NCBI GenBank assembly: GCA_031553765.1 | Contig: JAVBKY010000006.1 | Span: forward strand, 124,001-188,000 | Direction: 5' to 3' | DNA length: 64,000 nt | DNA from: JAITMY01 sp031553765 | GTDB taxonomy: Bacteria; Bacteroidota; Bacteroidia; Bacteroidales; UBA932 | Shown: positions 52,401 through 61,189 of the stretch, piece by piece | Layout: every line of letters starts with the position of its first letter | Numbering within the stretch: position 1 is the first letter of the stretch | Notes under the pieces: generated by a model | Seen by the model: the letters and a program-made list of their open reading frames with translations, nothing else | The model's database searches: none | Told to the model about the DNA's origin: nothing | Made by a program: the position numbers and the translations under genes

Positions 52401-52451
52401 ACAAGCAAAAAGGTGAAGATAGTGAATGTGGATAGTGTGGAGGAAAAATAG
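49401..52451 (+). CDS. RND-family inner-membrane multidrug efflux pump
   Basis: This 1016-residue pump is of AcrB/MexB type with 12 helices and two large periplasmic loops. The proton-relay pair is in A-I-G-L-V-V-D-D-A-I-V-M-M-E-N (helix 4), and the N-terminus carries F-L-G-V-R-E-Y-P-S-V-D-P-P-V-I. It exports drugs or other small molecules with the flanking adaptor and TolC; substrate unknown. Confidence 0.95.
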   Translation: MSLSSTSIVRPVLTSVLMIVILIFGFMGYTFLGVREYPSVDPPVISVSTSYIGANADIIEKQITEPLEQSINGIEGIRSLTSTSSTGSSRITVEFELGRDMESAANDVRDKVSKSLYKLPKDCDPPTVSKADADSDPIMMIGIKSNSRSLLELSEIGDLTYKEQLQTITGVSEVTIWGEKRYAMRLWMDPAKLAGYGLTPLDVRTALLRENVELPSGRIEGKNVELSIRAQGLMTTPNDFNRLIIAQQGDKVVRFSDVGYAELGAEDLRSIMKQNSVPGVGVGVIPQPGSNHIEIADEVYKRMEQIAKDLPEDVEVGIIYDNTKFIRSSIKEVQSTIIDAFVLVVLVIFLFLRDWRTTLIPTVAIPISLIGSFFIMYIAGFSLNTLSLLAIVLAIGLVVDDAIVMMENIYVKVEAGMKPLEAAIKGANEIFFAVVSTTITLVAVFLPIVFLEGTTGRLFREFSFVISGSVLISAFVALTFTPMMCSKILKHRTKQPWFYRVTEPFFNWLTNFYKNSLAGFMRYRWIAIAVIAALFGVIVVLWTSIPSEMAPLEDRSALIIRTTGAEGTTYEYMNRYIDDVCQVVEENVPERQMLMSRASTGSGFVRVMLTSPDERERTQQQIYDAMVPKLYPLTDARAVIMQQSTFGGRGARQPVQYVLQATSLDKLKEFVPKFMSKVNESPILQMPDVNLKFTKPEVYVDINRDKANLMGVSTENIGQTLQLGLSGQRFGYFFINSKQYQVIGQMERQYSSKTLDLRSIYVRSNTGNMIQLDNLVSLREVSTPPSLYRYNRFVSATVSAGVNKGYTIGDGLDEMDRIAKETLDDSFRTALAGESKEFRESSSSLMFAFLLAIVLIYLVLAAQFESFRDPLIIMFTVPLAVFGALLFLWANSKTMNIFSQIGIIMLVGLVSKNGILIVEFANQRKADGLKVLDAVLEAAASRFRPILMTSFATVLGALPLALATGEGANSRIMMGIAVAGGLVVSTFLTLYLVPAMYTFLTSKKVKIVNVDSVEEK

Positions 52452-52539
52452 TTCGCCCCCTTCGGGGACGAGATAGGATGCACCCTGTCTACCGTGGGTT
52501 TCACCCACGGTTATTCATCTTGAGGTCTTTCAGACCTCC
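52451..52539. repeat. REP-like palindrome cluster B1 (direct copy)
   Basis: Three hairpins in order: CGCCCCCTTCGGGGACG (52454-52470), CCGTGGGTTTCACCCACGG (52492-52510) and GAGGTCTTTCAGACCTC (52522-52538). The same order and orientation recur at 53305-53395. Confidence 0.88.
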
Positions 52540-52637
52540 AAAAACAAGTTTGGAGCATAGGAGGTGGAGACTAAGGAGCAGGATCAGTACAGACAACAAA
52601 ATTGTTGCCGCATAAGTTGAACAAGCATCGTACCAAG

Positions 52638-52712
52638 ATGCATGTCCCGAAAGGATAAAGTATAAATAACCGTGGATAAAACGGTTATTCACTTAGAGGT
52701 CTTTTAGGCCTC
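52638..52712. repeat. REP-like element B2 (partial, diverged)
   Basis: It contains ATGCATGTCCCGAAAGGA, ATAACCGTGGATAAAACGGTTAT and an AGGTCTTTTAGGCCT hairpin, a decayed and shuffled relative of B1 and B3. Confidence 0.7.
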
Positions 52713-52749
52713 TAAAAGTAGCGTAAATATAATGCATCTGAAGGAATAC

Positions 52750-52847
52750 AAGATGCATGTCCCGAAGGGACAAAATATGAATAACCGTGGGTGAAACCCA
52801 CGGCAAAGGAACAGCAAACCATAAAATCGTCCCCAAAGGGGGCGAAC
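52750..52847. repeat. REP-like palindrome cluster B3 (inverted copy)
   Basis: TGTCCCGAAGGGACA, GAATAACCGTGGGTGAAACC and TCGTCCCCAAAGGGGGCGAAC are the reverse complement of the B1 arrangement. It ends 12 bases before the transposase start. Confidence 0.85.
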
Positions 52848-52858
52848 AAAGACAAGAA

Positions 52859-53305
52859 ATGTCTAGCTATCGTCAAATATTATACCACATTATCTTTCGC
52901 ACTAAAGATAGCGAGCGAACATTATCGTTAAGTCACTGCGAGGAGTTGTACAAATATATTTGGGGATTCATCAAACAGAAGAATTGTGTACTCTACCGAA
53001 TCAATGGGATGGAGGATCACCTCCACATACTATCTGATTTACATCCGAGTATTGCCTTATCCGATTTTATTCGTGACTTAAAAGTATCAACCTCTGTTTG
53101 GCTAAAGGAAAATTCTTCATTTCCTAATTTTAAAGGATGGGCTGATGGATATGCTGCATTAACTTACGCGTACCGAGACAGGGATACAATACTAAACTAT
53201 ATTAAAAATCAGCAAGAGCATCATAAAACGACAACTTTTATTGAAGAGTACAGAAAACTCTTGGAAGAGGAAGGTGTAGTAATAGATGATCGTTACTTCC
53301 CGTAG
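52859..53305 (+). mobile_element. REP-associated HUH transposase (RAYT, IS200-like)
   Basis: This 148-residue Y1 transposase has the HUH metal motif H-L-H in M-E-D-H-L-H-I-L and the catalytic-tyrosine helix N-Y-I-K-N-Q-Q-E-H-H. The S-S-Y-R-Q-I-L-Y-H-I-I-F-R-T-K opening and the F-P-N-F-K-G-W-A-D-G-Y segment match IS200/RAYT proteins that are common in Bacteroidota. I start at ATG 52859; an upstream start at 52787 would translate the REP-like palindrome. It lies between the RND pump gene and TolC and is bordered by clusters B1-B4, so it probably acts on them. No TnpB is present. Confidence 0.9.
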
Positions 53306-53395
53306 TTCGCCCCCTTCGGGGACAAGATAGGATAGCACCATACCTACCGTGGGCTTCACCCACGGTTATTCACATTAAGGCCTTTCAGGCCTACA
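53305..53395. repeat. REP-like palindrome cluster B4 (direct copy)
   Basis: It starts at the transposase stop and repeats B1: CGCCCCCTTCGGGGAC, CCGTGGGCTTCACCCACGG (53347-53365) and AGGCCTTTCAGGCCT. B1 and B4 are direct, and B3 is inverted. Confidence 0.88.
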
Positions 53396-53428
53396 GTAAA
53401 ACAAGAACACAAGAACAACGATTTTTAC

Positions 53429-54751
53429 ATGAAATTACGTATTACAGTACTACTGCTTTTTATTGCCACCGTAGCCCACGCGCAAAACAGCACTAATTCC
53501 TATACGCTACCTACGTACTTGGAAATGGTGTTGGAAAACGCTTACTCCATTAAGTTTGCGCATAACAACGAGGAAATCTTGAACAATAACGCCACGCGCG
53601 GTAACGCAGGTATGCTGCCCAAGGTTAACGCTACCGCAGGATTTGGCGGCAGCCTTAATCAGCTGCAAAGTTCAGGCGGAAATGACTATACCAACACGCA
53701 CAACGAAAACTACAACATAGGCGTAAACGGTTCATGGACGCTATTTGACGGCTGGGGCATGCAGGCATCGTACGACCGATTGCAGGAAATAAAAAAGAAC
53801 GGGGAGCTAGCTACCAAGCTACAAGTAGAGACCTCTATTGCCGAAGCCACTACCATGTACTACGAGCTTATTCAGCGTCAGCAAAAACTCAAAAACCTTG
53901 AAACTACGCTATCGCTATCGCGTGAAAGGTTAAGGTTGGCACGCGAAAAATACTTGGTAGGCTCACGCTCTCAGCTGGAGCTGCTGCAAGCACAGGTGGA
54001 CTTCAACGCCGACAGTTCGGCATACGTAACCTATATGCAAGGTGTGCGTGATTTACAAATTAACTTTAAGAAGCTACTTGTGCTACCCTTCGATGACAAC
54101 GATATTATTGTAACTGACACCTCATTCAGGCTCAACGAGCAGCTGAAGTTGGAGGAGTTGATGCAGCTTGCCACGGAAAAAAACACCTCGCTCAAAATTT
54201 ACTCTACCAACCGCACCATTACCGATTTTGAGCGTAAGCAAATTGCAGCTGCGCGCTACCCCTACATTAACCTCAATGCCTCATATGGTTACAGCGGCAA
54301 CCAATACAGCTACAATAGTTCACAAAGCAACTCGCTTGGTTTAGGCTACGGTATCAACTTAGGTTGGAAAATATACGATGGAGCCAACCAGCGTCGTCAG
54401 GAAGCCAACATAAAGATAACGCAGATGAACAGCGAGCTGCAGTATGAACAGCAGCTGCAGCAGGTAATGGCCGACCTGCATCTGCTATATTCATCGTACG
54501 ACACATACGTGCACCTGTTGGAGCTGGAGCGCGGCAACCGGGCCATAGCCGACAAAAAAATCGGTCTCGCCATGGAGCTGTATAGCCTCGGTCAAATTAC
54601 CAGCCTTGAGTTGCGCGAACACCAAAAAACCAGCCTCGACGCGCAGGACCGTTTGGTGAATGCCATATACCAAGCCAAGTTGTCCGAAATATACCTCATG
54701 CAGCTGTGCGGTGTAGTGTTGGACTACCTCAATATTAAGCCTATTGATTAA
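53429..54751 (+). CDS. TolC-family outer-membrane efflux channel
   Basis: This 440-residue protein has a signal peptide (to about residue 19, A-H-A-Q), then two tandem outer-membrane efflux repeats with long helices (L-E-M-V-L-E-N-A-Y-S-I-K; R-E-K-Y-L-V-G-S-R-S-Q-L-E-L-L-Q-A-Q). It forms the outer duct of the tripartite pump with the adaptor and RND genes upstream, from which the RAYT and repeats separate it by about 980 bases. Confidence 0.92.
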   Translation: MKLRITVLLLFIATVAHAQNSTNSYTLPTYLEMVLENAYSIKFAHNNEEILNNNATRGNAGMLPKVNATAGFGGSLNQLQSSGGNDYTNTHNENYNIGVNGSWTLFDGWGMQASYDRLQEIKKNGELATKLQVETSIAEATTMYYELIQRQQKLKNLETTLSLSRERLRLAREKYLVGSRSQLELLQAQVDFNADSSAYVTYMQGVRDLQINFKKLLVLPFDDNDIIVTDTSFRLNEQLKLEELMQLATEKNTSLKIYSTNRTITDFERKQIAAARYPYINLNASYGYSGNQYSYNSSQSNSLGLGYGINLGWKIYDGANQRRQEANIKITQMNSELQYEQQLQQVMADLHLLYSSYDTYVHLLELERGNRAIADKKIGLAMELYSLGQITSLELREHQKTSLDAQDRLVNAIYQAKLSEIYLMQLCGVVLDYLNIKPID

Positions 54752-54771
54752 ATTGTTTCGCAAAGCAAAAA

Positions 54772-57282
54772 GTGATCTACCCTACTTCCTTCGAAATAAA
54801 ACTCGGATTTGACAAAATACGCGCGCTGGTAGAAGCCAAGTGCGTAACGGCTCGCGCCCGCGAAATACTGGCGGAAACCACCTTCTGCAACGACTTTGAA
54901 ACCGTACAGGAACTGCTGGAGCAAACCGCCGAAATGCACACCATCTGCATGTTCGACAACTCCTTTCCGCAAAGCGGATACGTGGACGTGCTGCACTTTA
55001 TAGGCAAGGCCAAAATTATAGGCGCCTACTTAGATGAGCCGGAGCTGGTATCGCTGTCGCAAATGCTAGCTACCGTAGTGAGCATAGCCAACTTTTTCTC
55101 GAAATCACAACAAAATACCGCGCATGACGCGCGCCGCTACCCTCGCCTATCGGCCATGGTGCAACCAGCGCAATCGTTGGAAAGTGTGAGTGCGCGCATA
55201 GCTGCCATTATTGATAAATTCGGTAAAGTAAAGGATAACGCCTCGCCAGAACTTCAGCAGCTGCGCCGCATGATGACGGACACGCAGCAGCAAATTTCAC
55301 GCCGCATGCAAGCCATACTCAAGCACGCGCAGGCCGAAGGATACGTAGAAGAAGGCGCCGAGGTGAGCCTACGCGACGGACGCACCGTAATACCTGTAAA
55401 TGCAAGCAACAAACGTAAGGTAGCGGGCATGGTGTTGGACGAATCGGCCACAGGAAAAACAGCGTTTATTGAACCCGCCGAAGTAGTTGAACTCAACAAC
55501 CAGCTAAAGGAGTTGGGCTTTGCCGAACGGCGTGAAGTAATCAAAATTCTCACCACATTTACCGACTTTCTCCGCCCCTACCTGCCCGAAGTAGTAGAGG
55601 CCGCGGAAGTGGTAAGCCGCATGGATTTCATTCGTGCCAAAGCGCTGTTTGCAGGTAACATCAATGCAGTAAAACCAATACTACTCAACGAGCAAGTTAT
55701 CAGCTGGCGCACGGCACGGCATCCGCTGCTTGAAAACGTGCTTAAGAAAGAGCATAAAAGCATCGTGCCGCTTGATGTTCGTCTTACGCCGCAAAAGCAC
55801 ATGCTGCTTATTTCGGGGCCTAACGCGGGTGGGAAATCGGTGGTGATAAAAACCATAGGGCTACTACAGTACATGCTGCAATGCGGCTTTCTTGTATCGC
55901 TGTCCGAAGCCTCCGAAGCGGGAATATTCGACTCCATTTTCATTGATATAGGCGACGAGCAATCGCTCGAAAACGACCTCAGCACCTACAGCTCGCACCT
56001 GCAAAATATGAAATACTTTTTGCGCAATGCGAACGAAAAAACGTTGGTGCTAATTGACGAATTCGGTACAGGAACGGAACCACAGCTGGGTGGCGCTATT
56101 GCCGAATCGGTGCTGGCATCGCTGGTAAGCAAAAAATCATTCGGCGTAATCACCACGCACTACGCCAACCTTAAGCACTTTGCAAGCAACACGGCAGGCG
56201 TTGAAAACGGTGCTATGCTTTTCGATTTGCAAAAAATTGAACCGCTGTTTAAGCTAGAGGTAGGCGCTCCCGGCAGCTCATTTGCCTTTGAAATAGCCAA
56301 AAAGATAGGGCTACCCGACGAGGTGCTTACCCGCGCCCGTGAAACGCTTGGCGACAAAACCGTGAACTTCGACAAAAGTTTGCGCGACATTGCCCGCGAC
56401 CGCCGCTACTGGGAGGAAAAGCGCACCCGCATTAAGCATGTGGACAAGTCGCTGGATGAGCTCATGGCAAAGTACGAAAGCGAGCTGGCGCAGCTGCATG
56501 CCGAGCGCAAAAATATTATTCAAGAAGCCAAAAGCGAGGCCAAAAAGTTGCTGGCTGCCGCCAACAAGCAAATAGAAAATACCATTCGCGGCATAAAAGA
56601 GGCGCAAGCAGAGAAGGATAAAACCCGTGAAATACGTGGCAATCTCAACGCCTTTACCGAAAGCATTGAGAATGGCGAAAACGATAAAAGTGCTGCCAAG
56701 CTGCAACATAAAATGGATCGACTAAAAGAGCAGCAGCAACGTCGTGAAGAAAAGAAAATCAAGCGCAACAAGGAGCAGGACAACGCTCCCGAAGTTGTAG
56801 AAGCACTCAAGAAAAAAGAAATTACCATAGGTTCTACCGTTCGCGTTAGCGGACAGGAAATGATGGGCGAGGTGGTAAAAATAAATGATAACGGCACGGC
56901 AGTGCTGGCTGTGGGCAACATCTACACCACCATTGCCACCGACAAGTTGGAGTCTGTAAGTCGCAACGCCTACCGTAGTGCGCAACCAAAATCAAGCGAT
57001 AACATTGGCGGCAGCAGCCTCAGCGTAAAGCGCCTTAACTTTAAGCCAAGCATTGACGTGCGCGGCATGCGTGCCGACGAAGCACTGATGGAGGTGGAGG
57101 AATTTATTGACCAAGCCATGATGTTTGGTGCGGGCGAAGTGCGCATACTGCACGGCAAAGGCACCGGCATTTTAAAGGAGCAAATTCGCCGATACCTGCG
57201 CGGACTACGCGGTGTAACCAGCGTAGAAGACGAGCATGTGGATCAAGGGGGAGCAGGAATTACAGTGGTGAGGATGCGCTAA
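54772..57282 (+). CDS. mutS2: Endonuclease MutS2
   Basis: This 836-residue protein starts with GTG (54772), 20 bases after tolC. It has the MutS-like core and clamp, ATPase with G-P-N-A-G-G-K-S (about 347-354), a D-E-F-G-T-G Walker B, a long coiled coil (~525-680) and a C-terminal Smr nuclease domain with D-V-R-G-M and H-G-K-G-T-G. MutS2 acts on recombination intermediates or stalled, collided ribosomes, not mismatches. Confidence 0.95.
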   Translation: MIYPTSFEIKLGFDKIRALVEAKCVTARAREILAETTFCNDFETVQELLEQTAEMHTICMFDNSFPQSGYVDVLHFIGKAKIIGAYLDEPELVSLSQMLATVVSIANFFSKSQQNTAHDARRYPRLSAMVQPAQSLESVSARIAAIIDKFGKVKDNASPELQQLRRMMTDTQQQISRRMQAILKHAQAEGYVEEGAEVSLRDGRTVIPVNASNKRKVAGMVLDESATGKTAFIEPAEVVELNNQLKELGFAERREVIKILTTFTDFLRPYLPEVVEAAEVVSRMDFIRAKALFAGNINAVKPILLNEQVISWRTARHPLLENVLKKEHKSIVPLDVRLTPQKHMLLISGPNAGGKSVVIKTIGLLQYMLQCGFLVSLSEASEAGIFDSIFIDIGDEQSLENDLSTYSSHLQNMKYFLRNANEKTLVLIDEFGTGTEPQLGGAIAESVLASLVSKKSFGVITTHYANLKHFASNTAGVENGAMLFDLQKIEPLFKLEVGAPGSSFAFEIAKKIGLPDEVLTRARETLGDKTVNFDKSLRDIARDRRYWEEKRTRIKHVDKSLDELMAKYESELAQLHAERKNIIQEAKSEAKKLLAAANKQIENTIRGIKEAQAEKDKTREIRGNLNAFTESIENGENDKSAAKLQHKMDRLKEQQQRREEKKIKRNKEQDNAPEVVEALKKKEITIGSTVRVSGQEMMGEVVKINDNGTAVLAVGNIYTTIATDKLESVSRNAYRSAQPKSSDNIGGSSLSVKRLNFKPSIDVRGMRADEALMEVEEFIDQAMMFGAGEVRILHGKGTGILKEQIRRYLRGLRGVTSVEDEHVDQGGAGITVVRMR

Positions 57283-57311
57283 TTTCAGATTTCAGATAGC
57301 CAATACCACAT

Positions 57312-57339
57312 CCTAACAGGGTTTAAAATCCCTGTTAGG
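57312..57339. terminator. Terminator after mutS2, family E copy 2
   Basis: The 10-base arms CCTAACAGGG/CCCTGTTAGG are followed by TTTCTTTTTC on the plus strand. The arms match those at 12188-12223. The rest of this 157-base gap has nothing recognisable. Confidence 0.75.
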
Positions 57340-57439
57340 GTTTCTTTTTCATTGCAACACACTTGTTGCTTTCATGTTTTGCTACCAGCATTCCATACCT
57401 AACGGCATGGATTAGAAAAATGCCTGCACCGCTGCCTAA

Positions 57440-57838
57440 CTACTGCTTCAAAGGAGTAAAAAACTCAATCAAATTCTCTTCCGGATCTCGCAGGTGAACA
57501 ACGCGCATTCCCCAATCGGGCATATCTATCGGTTGGTTCACAAATTGAATGTTTTTCTGTAGAAATGTCTTATACGTCTCATCCACATTTTCTACCTCAA
57601 AGGAAATCATTGATTTTTCACGGCAACCTGTGGGTTGAACTTTGTCCGCATTGCCAACCACAGGAGCCATAAAATCAGATACAAATATAGCCAAGCCTTC
57701 GATACCCTCCGCAACCTTGAACGCGGCGTAGCAGCCATTTTCGTCTCCCCACATCGGCTCCAAGCCCAGCTCTTCTGTATAAAATTTGAAACACTTTTTG
57801 TAGTCTTTGACCAATAATCTTACATTACTGAATTTCAT
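57440..57838 (-). CDS. VOC-family (glyoxalase/bleomycin-resistance-fold) protein
   Basis: This 132-residue protein has one vicinal-oxygen-chelate domain: N-V-R-L-L-V-K-D-Y, then F-Y-T-E-E-L-G-L-E-P and the late H-L-R-D-P-E-E-N-L-I-E-F-F. It may chelate metal, but the substrate is unknown. ATG 57847 is an alternative start adding three residues; I prefer the M-K-F-S-N-V start. Confidence 0.8.
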   Translation of the reverse strand: MKFSNVRLLVKDYKKCFKFYTEELGLEPMWGDENGCYAAFKVAEGIEGLAIFVSDFMAPVVGNADKVQPTGCREKSMISFEVENVDETYKTFLQKNIQFVNQPIDMPDWGMRVVHLRDPEENLIEFFTPLKQ

Positions 57839-57891
57839 CGCTAACATTTTTAAGAGATTAATAACTGTCCAAATTTACAAAAATAAAACGA

Positions 57892-57913
57892 CCGAGGCAG
57901 GAGCCTCGGCCGA
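57892..57913 (-). terminator. Terminator of recQ
   Basis: The hairpin CCGAGGC-AGGA-GCCTCGG is followed by TTTTATTTTTG on the minus strand, 21 bases past the recQ stop. Its sequence resembles the hairpin at 12143-12167. Confidence 0.8.
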
Positions 57914-57933
57914 ACATTTGAATTTTAGAATTA

Positions 57934-60138
57934 TTAATTCCCGTGCTCCGACAAGAACTTAATTCTCACCAAACGAATTTCTTCTTCTGTATAGTTGTCC
58001 TCGCCAAGTACCGACACAGCCTCCTTAATGGAATCGGTTTCGGCTTCGTTGCGGAAGTAGTCAATAATTTCGTCGTGCTTATCCTCGTCCACCTGTTGGC
58101 AAATGTAGTAGTCAATGTTGAGTTTAGTGCCGGAGCAAACAATGGTTTCAATCTCCGATAGCAAGTCGCAATATGCCAGATTTTTTGCCGCAGCAATATC
58201 CTCCAAATCCATTTTTCGGTCAATGCTCTGAATAATGAACACCTTGTTGGCAGACTTGTTCACCACCGATTTCACCACCATATCCTGCGGGCGCTCAATA
58301 TCCTTTTCCTCTACATATTTTGCAATAAGCTCAACAAAGGGTTTTCCAAATTTTTGTGCCTTACCTGTACCCACGCCCTGGCAGTTCTGCAACTCTTCCT
58401 GCGTAATAGGATACTGTATTGCCATATCCTGCAGCGAGGTTTCTGGGAAAATAACGAACGGTGGCAGGTTATGGAGGCGCGATTCGCTTTGCAGCAAATC
58501 CTTCAACAGCGCGAATAGTTCCTCATCGCTACCGCCTGAAGCCGACTTGCTTGCCATACCTATAATAGGCTCATCATCATCATCGCCTTCATCGTACTCA
58601 TGGCTCTCCGCCAGCATTATCGATTGTGGATTCGCAATAAACTCACGTCCCTTATCCGTCAGTATCAGCACGCCGTACTGCTCAATATCTTTGGTAATAA
58701 ACTTATGAATGAGGCATTGGCGCACCACGGCTTGCCAAAAGCGTTCTTCCTTTTCTTCACCCTCACCGAACATTTCCAGCTCGTGGTGGTTGTATGATTT
58801 GATAACGGAAGTCAGCTCGCCACGTAGCACATCTATTACGTAATCGGCCTTAAACTTTTCGCGTAGCGCCTGAACTGCTTCAAGCAGCATTTGCACATAC
58901 TCCTGCCCTTCAAACTGCACCTTGGGGTTAACGCAGTTGTCACAGCAGCCGCAGTTCTCCGTTTCGTACTCCTCACCAAAATAGTGCAGCAGCAGCTTAC
59001 GGCGGCACAATGCCGACTCGGCGTAAGCCACAGTTTCCATCAGCAGCTGGCGGCCAATTTCCTGTTCTGCCAAAGGCTTGCCCTGCATAAACTTTTCAAG
59101 TTTCTGCACGTCCTTATAGCTGTAAAAAGCAATGCACTGCCCCTCGCCGTGGTCACGTCCTGCGCGCCCCGTTTCCTGGTAGTAGCCTTCAAGACTTTTG
59201 GGAATATCGTAGTGAATTACAAAGCGCACATCGGGCTTATCAATACCCATACCAAAGGCAATGGTGGCAACAATTACGTCCACCTCCTCCATGAGAAATT
59301 TATCTTGATTGGCTGAGCGTACCGACGAGTCCATACCCGCGTGGTAAGGCAAGGCGCGAATACCGTTAATACACAATGTTTCGGCCAACTCCTCCACACG
59401 CTTACGGCTAAGGCAATATATAATACCACTTTTGCCCGCCTGCGATTTTATGTACTTGATTATTTCCTTTACAGCATTGGTTTTGCTGCGCACCTCGTAG
59501 TAAAGGTTGGCACGGTTGAACGACGATTTAAAAACCGTAGCCTCCAACATGCCTAAGTTCTTTTGAATATCGTGCTGCACCTTGGGCGTAGCCGTAGCCG
59601 TAAGCGCTATAATAGGCGCGCCGCCCAGCTCATTTACAATGGGGCGAATGCGACGGTATTCAGGCCTAAAATCGTGCCCCCACTCCGATATACAGTGCGC
59701 TTCGTCAATGGCGTAGAACGAGATTTTTACATTTTTCAAAAACTCCACGTTCTCCTCCTTAGTCAGTGACTCGGGCGCCACGTACAGCATTTTGGTTTTG
59801 CCACTCATCACATCATCCTTCACCTGCTGAATAGCAGCGCGGTTAAGCGACGAATTCAAAAAGTGCGCTATTCCCTCCTCCAACACAAAGCTGCGCATGC
59901 TATCCACCTGATTCTTCATAAGCGCAATGAGGGGCGAAATAACAATAGCCGTACCCTCCATTATAAGCGCGGGCAGCTGGTAGCAAAGTGACTTGCCGCC
60001 GCCCGTGGGCATGAGTACAAATGTATCATTGCCATTGAGCACGTTATTAATTATGGCCTCTTGGTCACCTATAAATTTATCGAACCCAAAAAACTTTTTC
60101 AGGTACTCGTGTAAAGAGGTATTGTCGGTGTAGCCCAT
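57934..60138 (-). CDS. recQ: ATP-dependent DNA helicase RecQ
   Basis: This 734-residue superfamily 2 helicase has Walker A P-T-G-G-G-K-S (about 44-50), D-E-A-H-C-I-S-E-W-G-H-D-F-R-P-E-Y, T-A-T-A and Q-E-T-G-R-A-G-R-D. An RQC zinc domain (C-R-R...C-G-C-C-D-N-C) and a C-terminal HRDC domain follow. A CTTG-N19-TATCTTTG promoter is on the minus strand (60224-60194). Confidence 0.94.
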   Translation of the reverse strand: MGYTDNTSLHEYLKKFFGFDKFIGDQEAIINNVLNGNDTFVLMPTGGGKSLCYQLPALIMEGTAIVISPLIALMKNQVDSMRSFVLEEGIAHFLNSSLNRAAIQQVKDDVMSGKTKMLYVAPESLTKEENVEFLKNVKISFYAIDEAHCISEWGHDFRPEYRRIRPIVNELGGAPIIALTATATPKVQHDIQKNLGMLEATVFKSSFNRANLYYEVRSKTNAVKEIIKYIKSQAGKSGIIYCLSRKRVEELAETLCINGIRALPYHAGMDSSVRSANQDKFLMEEVDVIVATIAFGMGIDKPDVRFVIHYDIPKSLEGYYQETGRAGRDHGEGQCIAFYSYKDVQKLEKFMQGKPLAEQEIGRQLLMETVAYAESALCRRKLLLHYFGEEYETENCGCCDNCVNPKVQFEGQEYVQMLLEAVQALREKFKADYVIDVLRGELTSVIKSYNHHELEMFGEGEEKEERFWQAVVRQCLIHKFITKDIEQYGVLILTDKGREFIANPQSIMLAESHEYDEGDDDDEPIIGMASKSASGGSDEELFALLKDLLQSESRLHNLPPFVIFPETSLQDMAIQYPITQEELQNCQGVGTGKAQKFGKPFVELIAKYVEEKDIERPQDMVVKSVVNKSANKVFIIQSIDRKMDLEDIAAAKNLAYCDLLSEIETIVCSGTKLNIDYYICQQVDEDKHDEIIDYFRNEAETDSIKEAVSVLGEDNYTEEEIRLVRIKFLSEHGN

Positions 60139-60193
60139 ATTATAGGAGCAAACGCAATATTAAGAGCAAAAAAATAGGCGTTAATGCCTATAA

Positions 60194-60224
60194 CAAAGAT
60201 AGAAATTTTTTTGTCATACGCAAG
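60194..60224 (-). promoter_or_regulatory. Promoter of recQ
   Basis: On the minus strand CTTG (60224-60221), 19 bases and TATCTTTG (60201-60194); one mismatch in the -33 box. Confidence 0.65.
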
Positions 60225-60278
60225 CTAAGAGCAAAAATATTTCTTAAATGTTGTTTTAAGAAAATGCTCTCCGCGAAG

Positions 60279-60360
60279 CGTCATTGCGAGGAGGTACGAC
60301 GAAGCAATCTCTGGTTTGTAATAGATTGCCTCGTCCTCGTTCCTCGTCCTCGCAATGACG
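60279..60360. repeat. Dispersed palindromic repeat, family A copy 3
   Basis: CGTCATTGCGAG (60279-60290) and CTCGCAATGACG (to 60360) enclose GAAGCAATCTC and AGATTGCCTC. It lies between the divergent recQ and lptB promoters. Confidence 0.85.
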
Positions 60361-60422
60361 TACCGATCAAGTCTCTTCTCCTTTATCCTTTTATCCTTTT
60401 ATCTTTTTATCTATATTTCTTC

Positions 60423-60430
60423 TATCTTTG
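60423..60430 (+). promoter_or_regulatory. -7 box TATCTTTG before lptB
   Basis: An exact match lies 20 bases upstream of the chosen ATG, behind TTTATCC repeats, with no clear -33. Confidence 0.55.
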
Positions 60431-60450
60431 TAATTCAAAAAGTAAAAAAC

Positions 60451-61179
60451 ATGCGCTTATACGGCGAAGGATTAGTAAAAAAGTACGGCAGCCGCACGGT
60501 AGTGCGCGGCGTGTCGGTTGAAGTATTTCAAGGTGAAATTGTGGGTTTGCTGGGCCCCAACGGTGCCGGAAAAACCACCACTTTTTATATGATTGCAGGC
60601 TTGATTAAGCCCAATGCCGGACGCATTTTTATTGACGATGTGGAGCTGACAAAACTCCCAGTGTACAAGCGCGCCCAACTTGGAGTTGGATACTTGGCGC
60701 AAGAGGCATCAGTTTTTCGCACGCTAAGCGTGGAAAACAATATCAAGGCGGTGCTTGAAATGACCAAACTCACCAAGACCGAGCAACACCATAAGCTGGA
60801 GGAGTTGATTGATGAGTTTAGCTTAGGTAAGGTGCGCAAAAATTTGGGTATTCAGCTATCAGGCGGTGAGCGCCGACGCACGGAAATTGCCCGCGCGCTG
60901 GCCGTTAGCCCCAAGTTTGTACTACTCGACGAGCCTTTTGCCGGCGTTGACCCCATTGCCGTAGCCGATATTCAAAGTATTGTAGCTAAGCTAAAGCAGA
61001 AAAATATCGGTATAATTATTACCGACCACAACGTACACGAAACCCTCACCATTACCGACCGCGCTTACTTGCTGTACGATGGCGACATTCTTAAGCATGG
61101 CACCTCCGAGGAGCTGGCCTCCGACCCCGATGTGCGTAAAAAGTATCTGGGTGAAAATTTCGAATTGAGAAAAACCTAA
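60451..61179 (+). CDS. lptB: LPS export ABC transporter ATP-binding protein LptB
   Basis: This 242-residue ABC ATPase has Walker A G-P-N-G-A-G-K-T-T-T (near 37), signature L-S-G-G-E-R-R-R and Walker B F-V-L-L-D-E-P-F-A-G-V-D-P-I-A. It powers extraction of lipopolysaccharide from the inner membrane with LptFG. I chose ATG 60451 because the -7 box at 60423-60430 makes the upstream ATG (60355) untranscribed; the upstream extension is not LptB-like. Confidence 0.92.
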   Translation: MRLYGEGLVKKYGSRTVVRGVSVEVFQGEIVGLLGPNGAGKTTTFYMIAGLIKPNAGRIFIDDVELTKLPVYKRAQLGVGYLAQEASVFRTLSVENNIKAVLEMTKLTKTEQHHKLEELIDEFSLGKVRKNLGIQLSGGERRRTEIARALAVSPKFVLLDEPFAGVDPIAVADIQSIVAKLKQKNIGIIITDHNVHETLTITDRAYLLYDGDILKHGTSEELASDPDVRKKYLGENFELRKT

Positions 61180-61189
61180 AGCACATTCT

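Noticed and set aside
52787..52858. Upstream start of the transposase gene
   Set aside because: The extra 24 codons lie in the inverted REP-like element; the family starts at the ATG at 52859.
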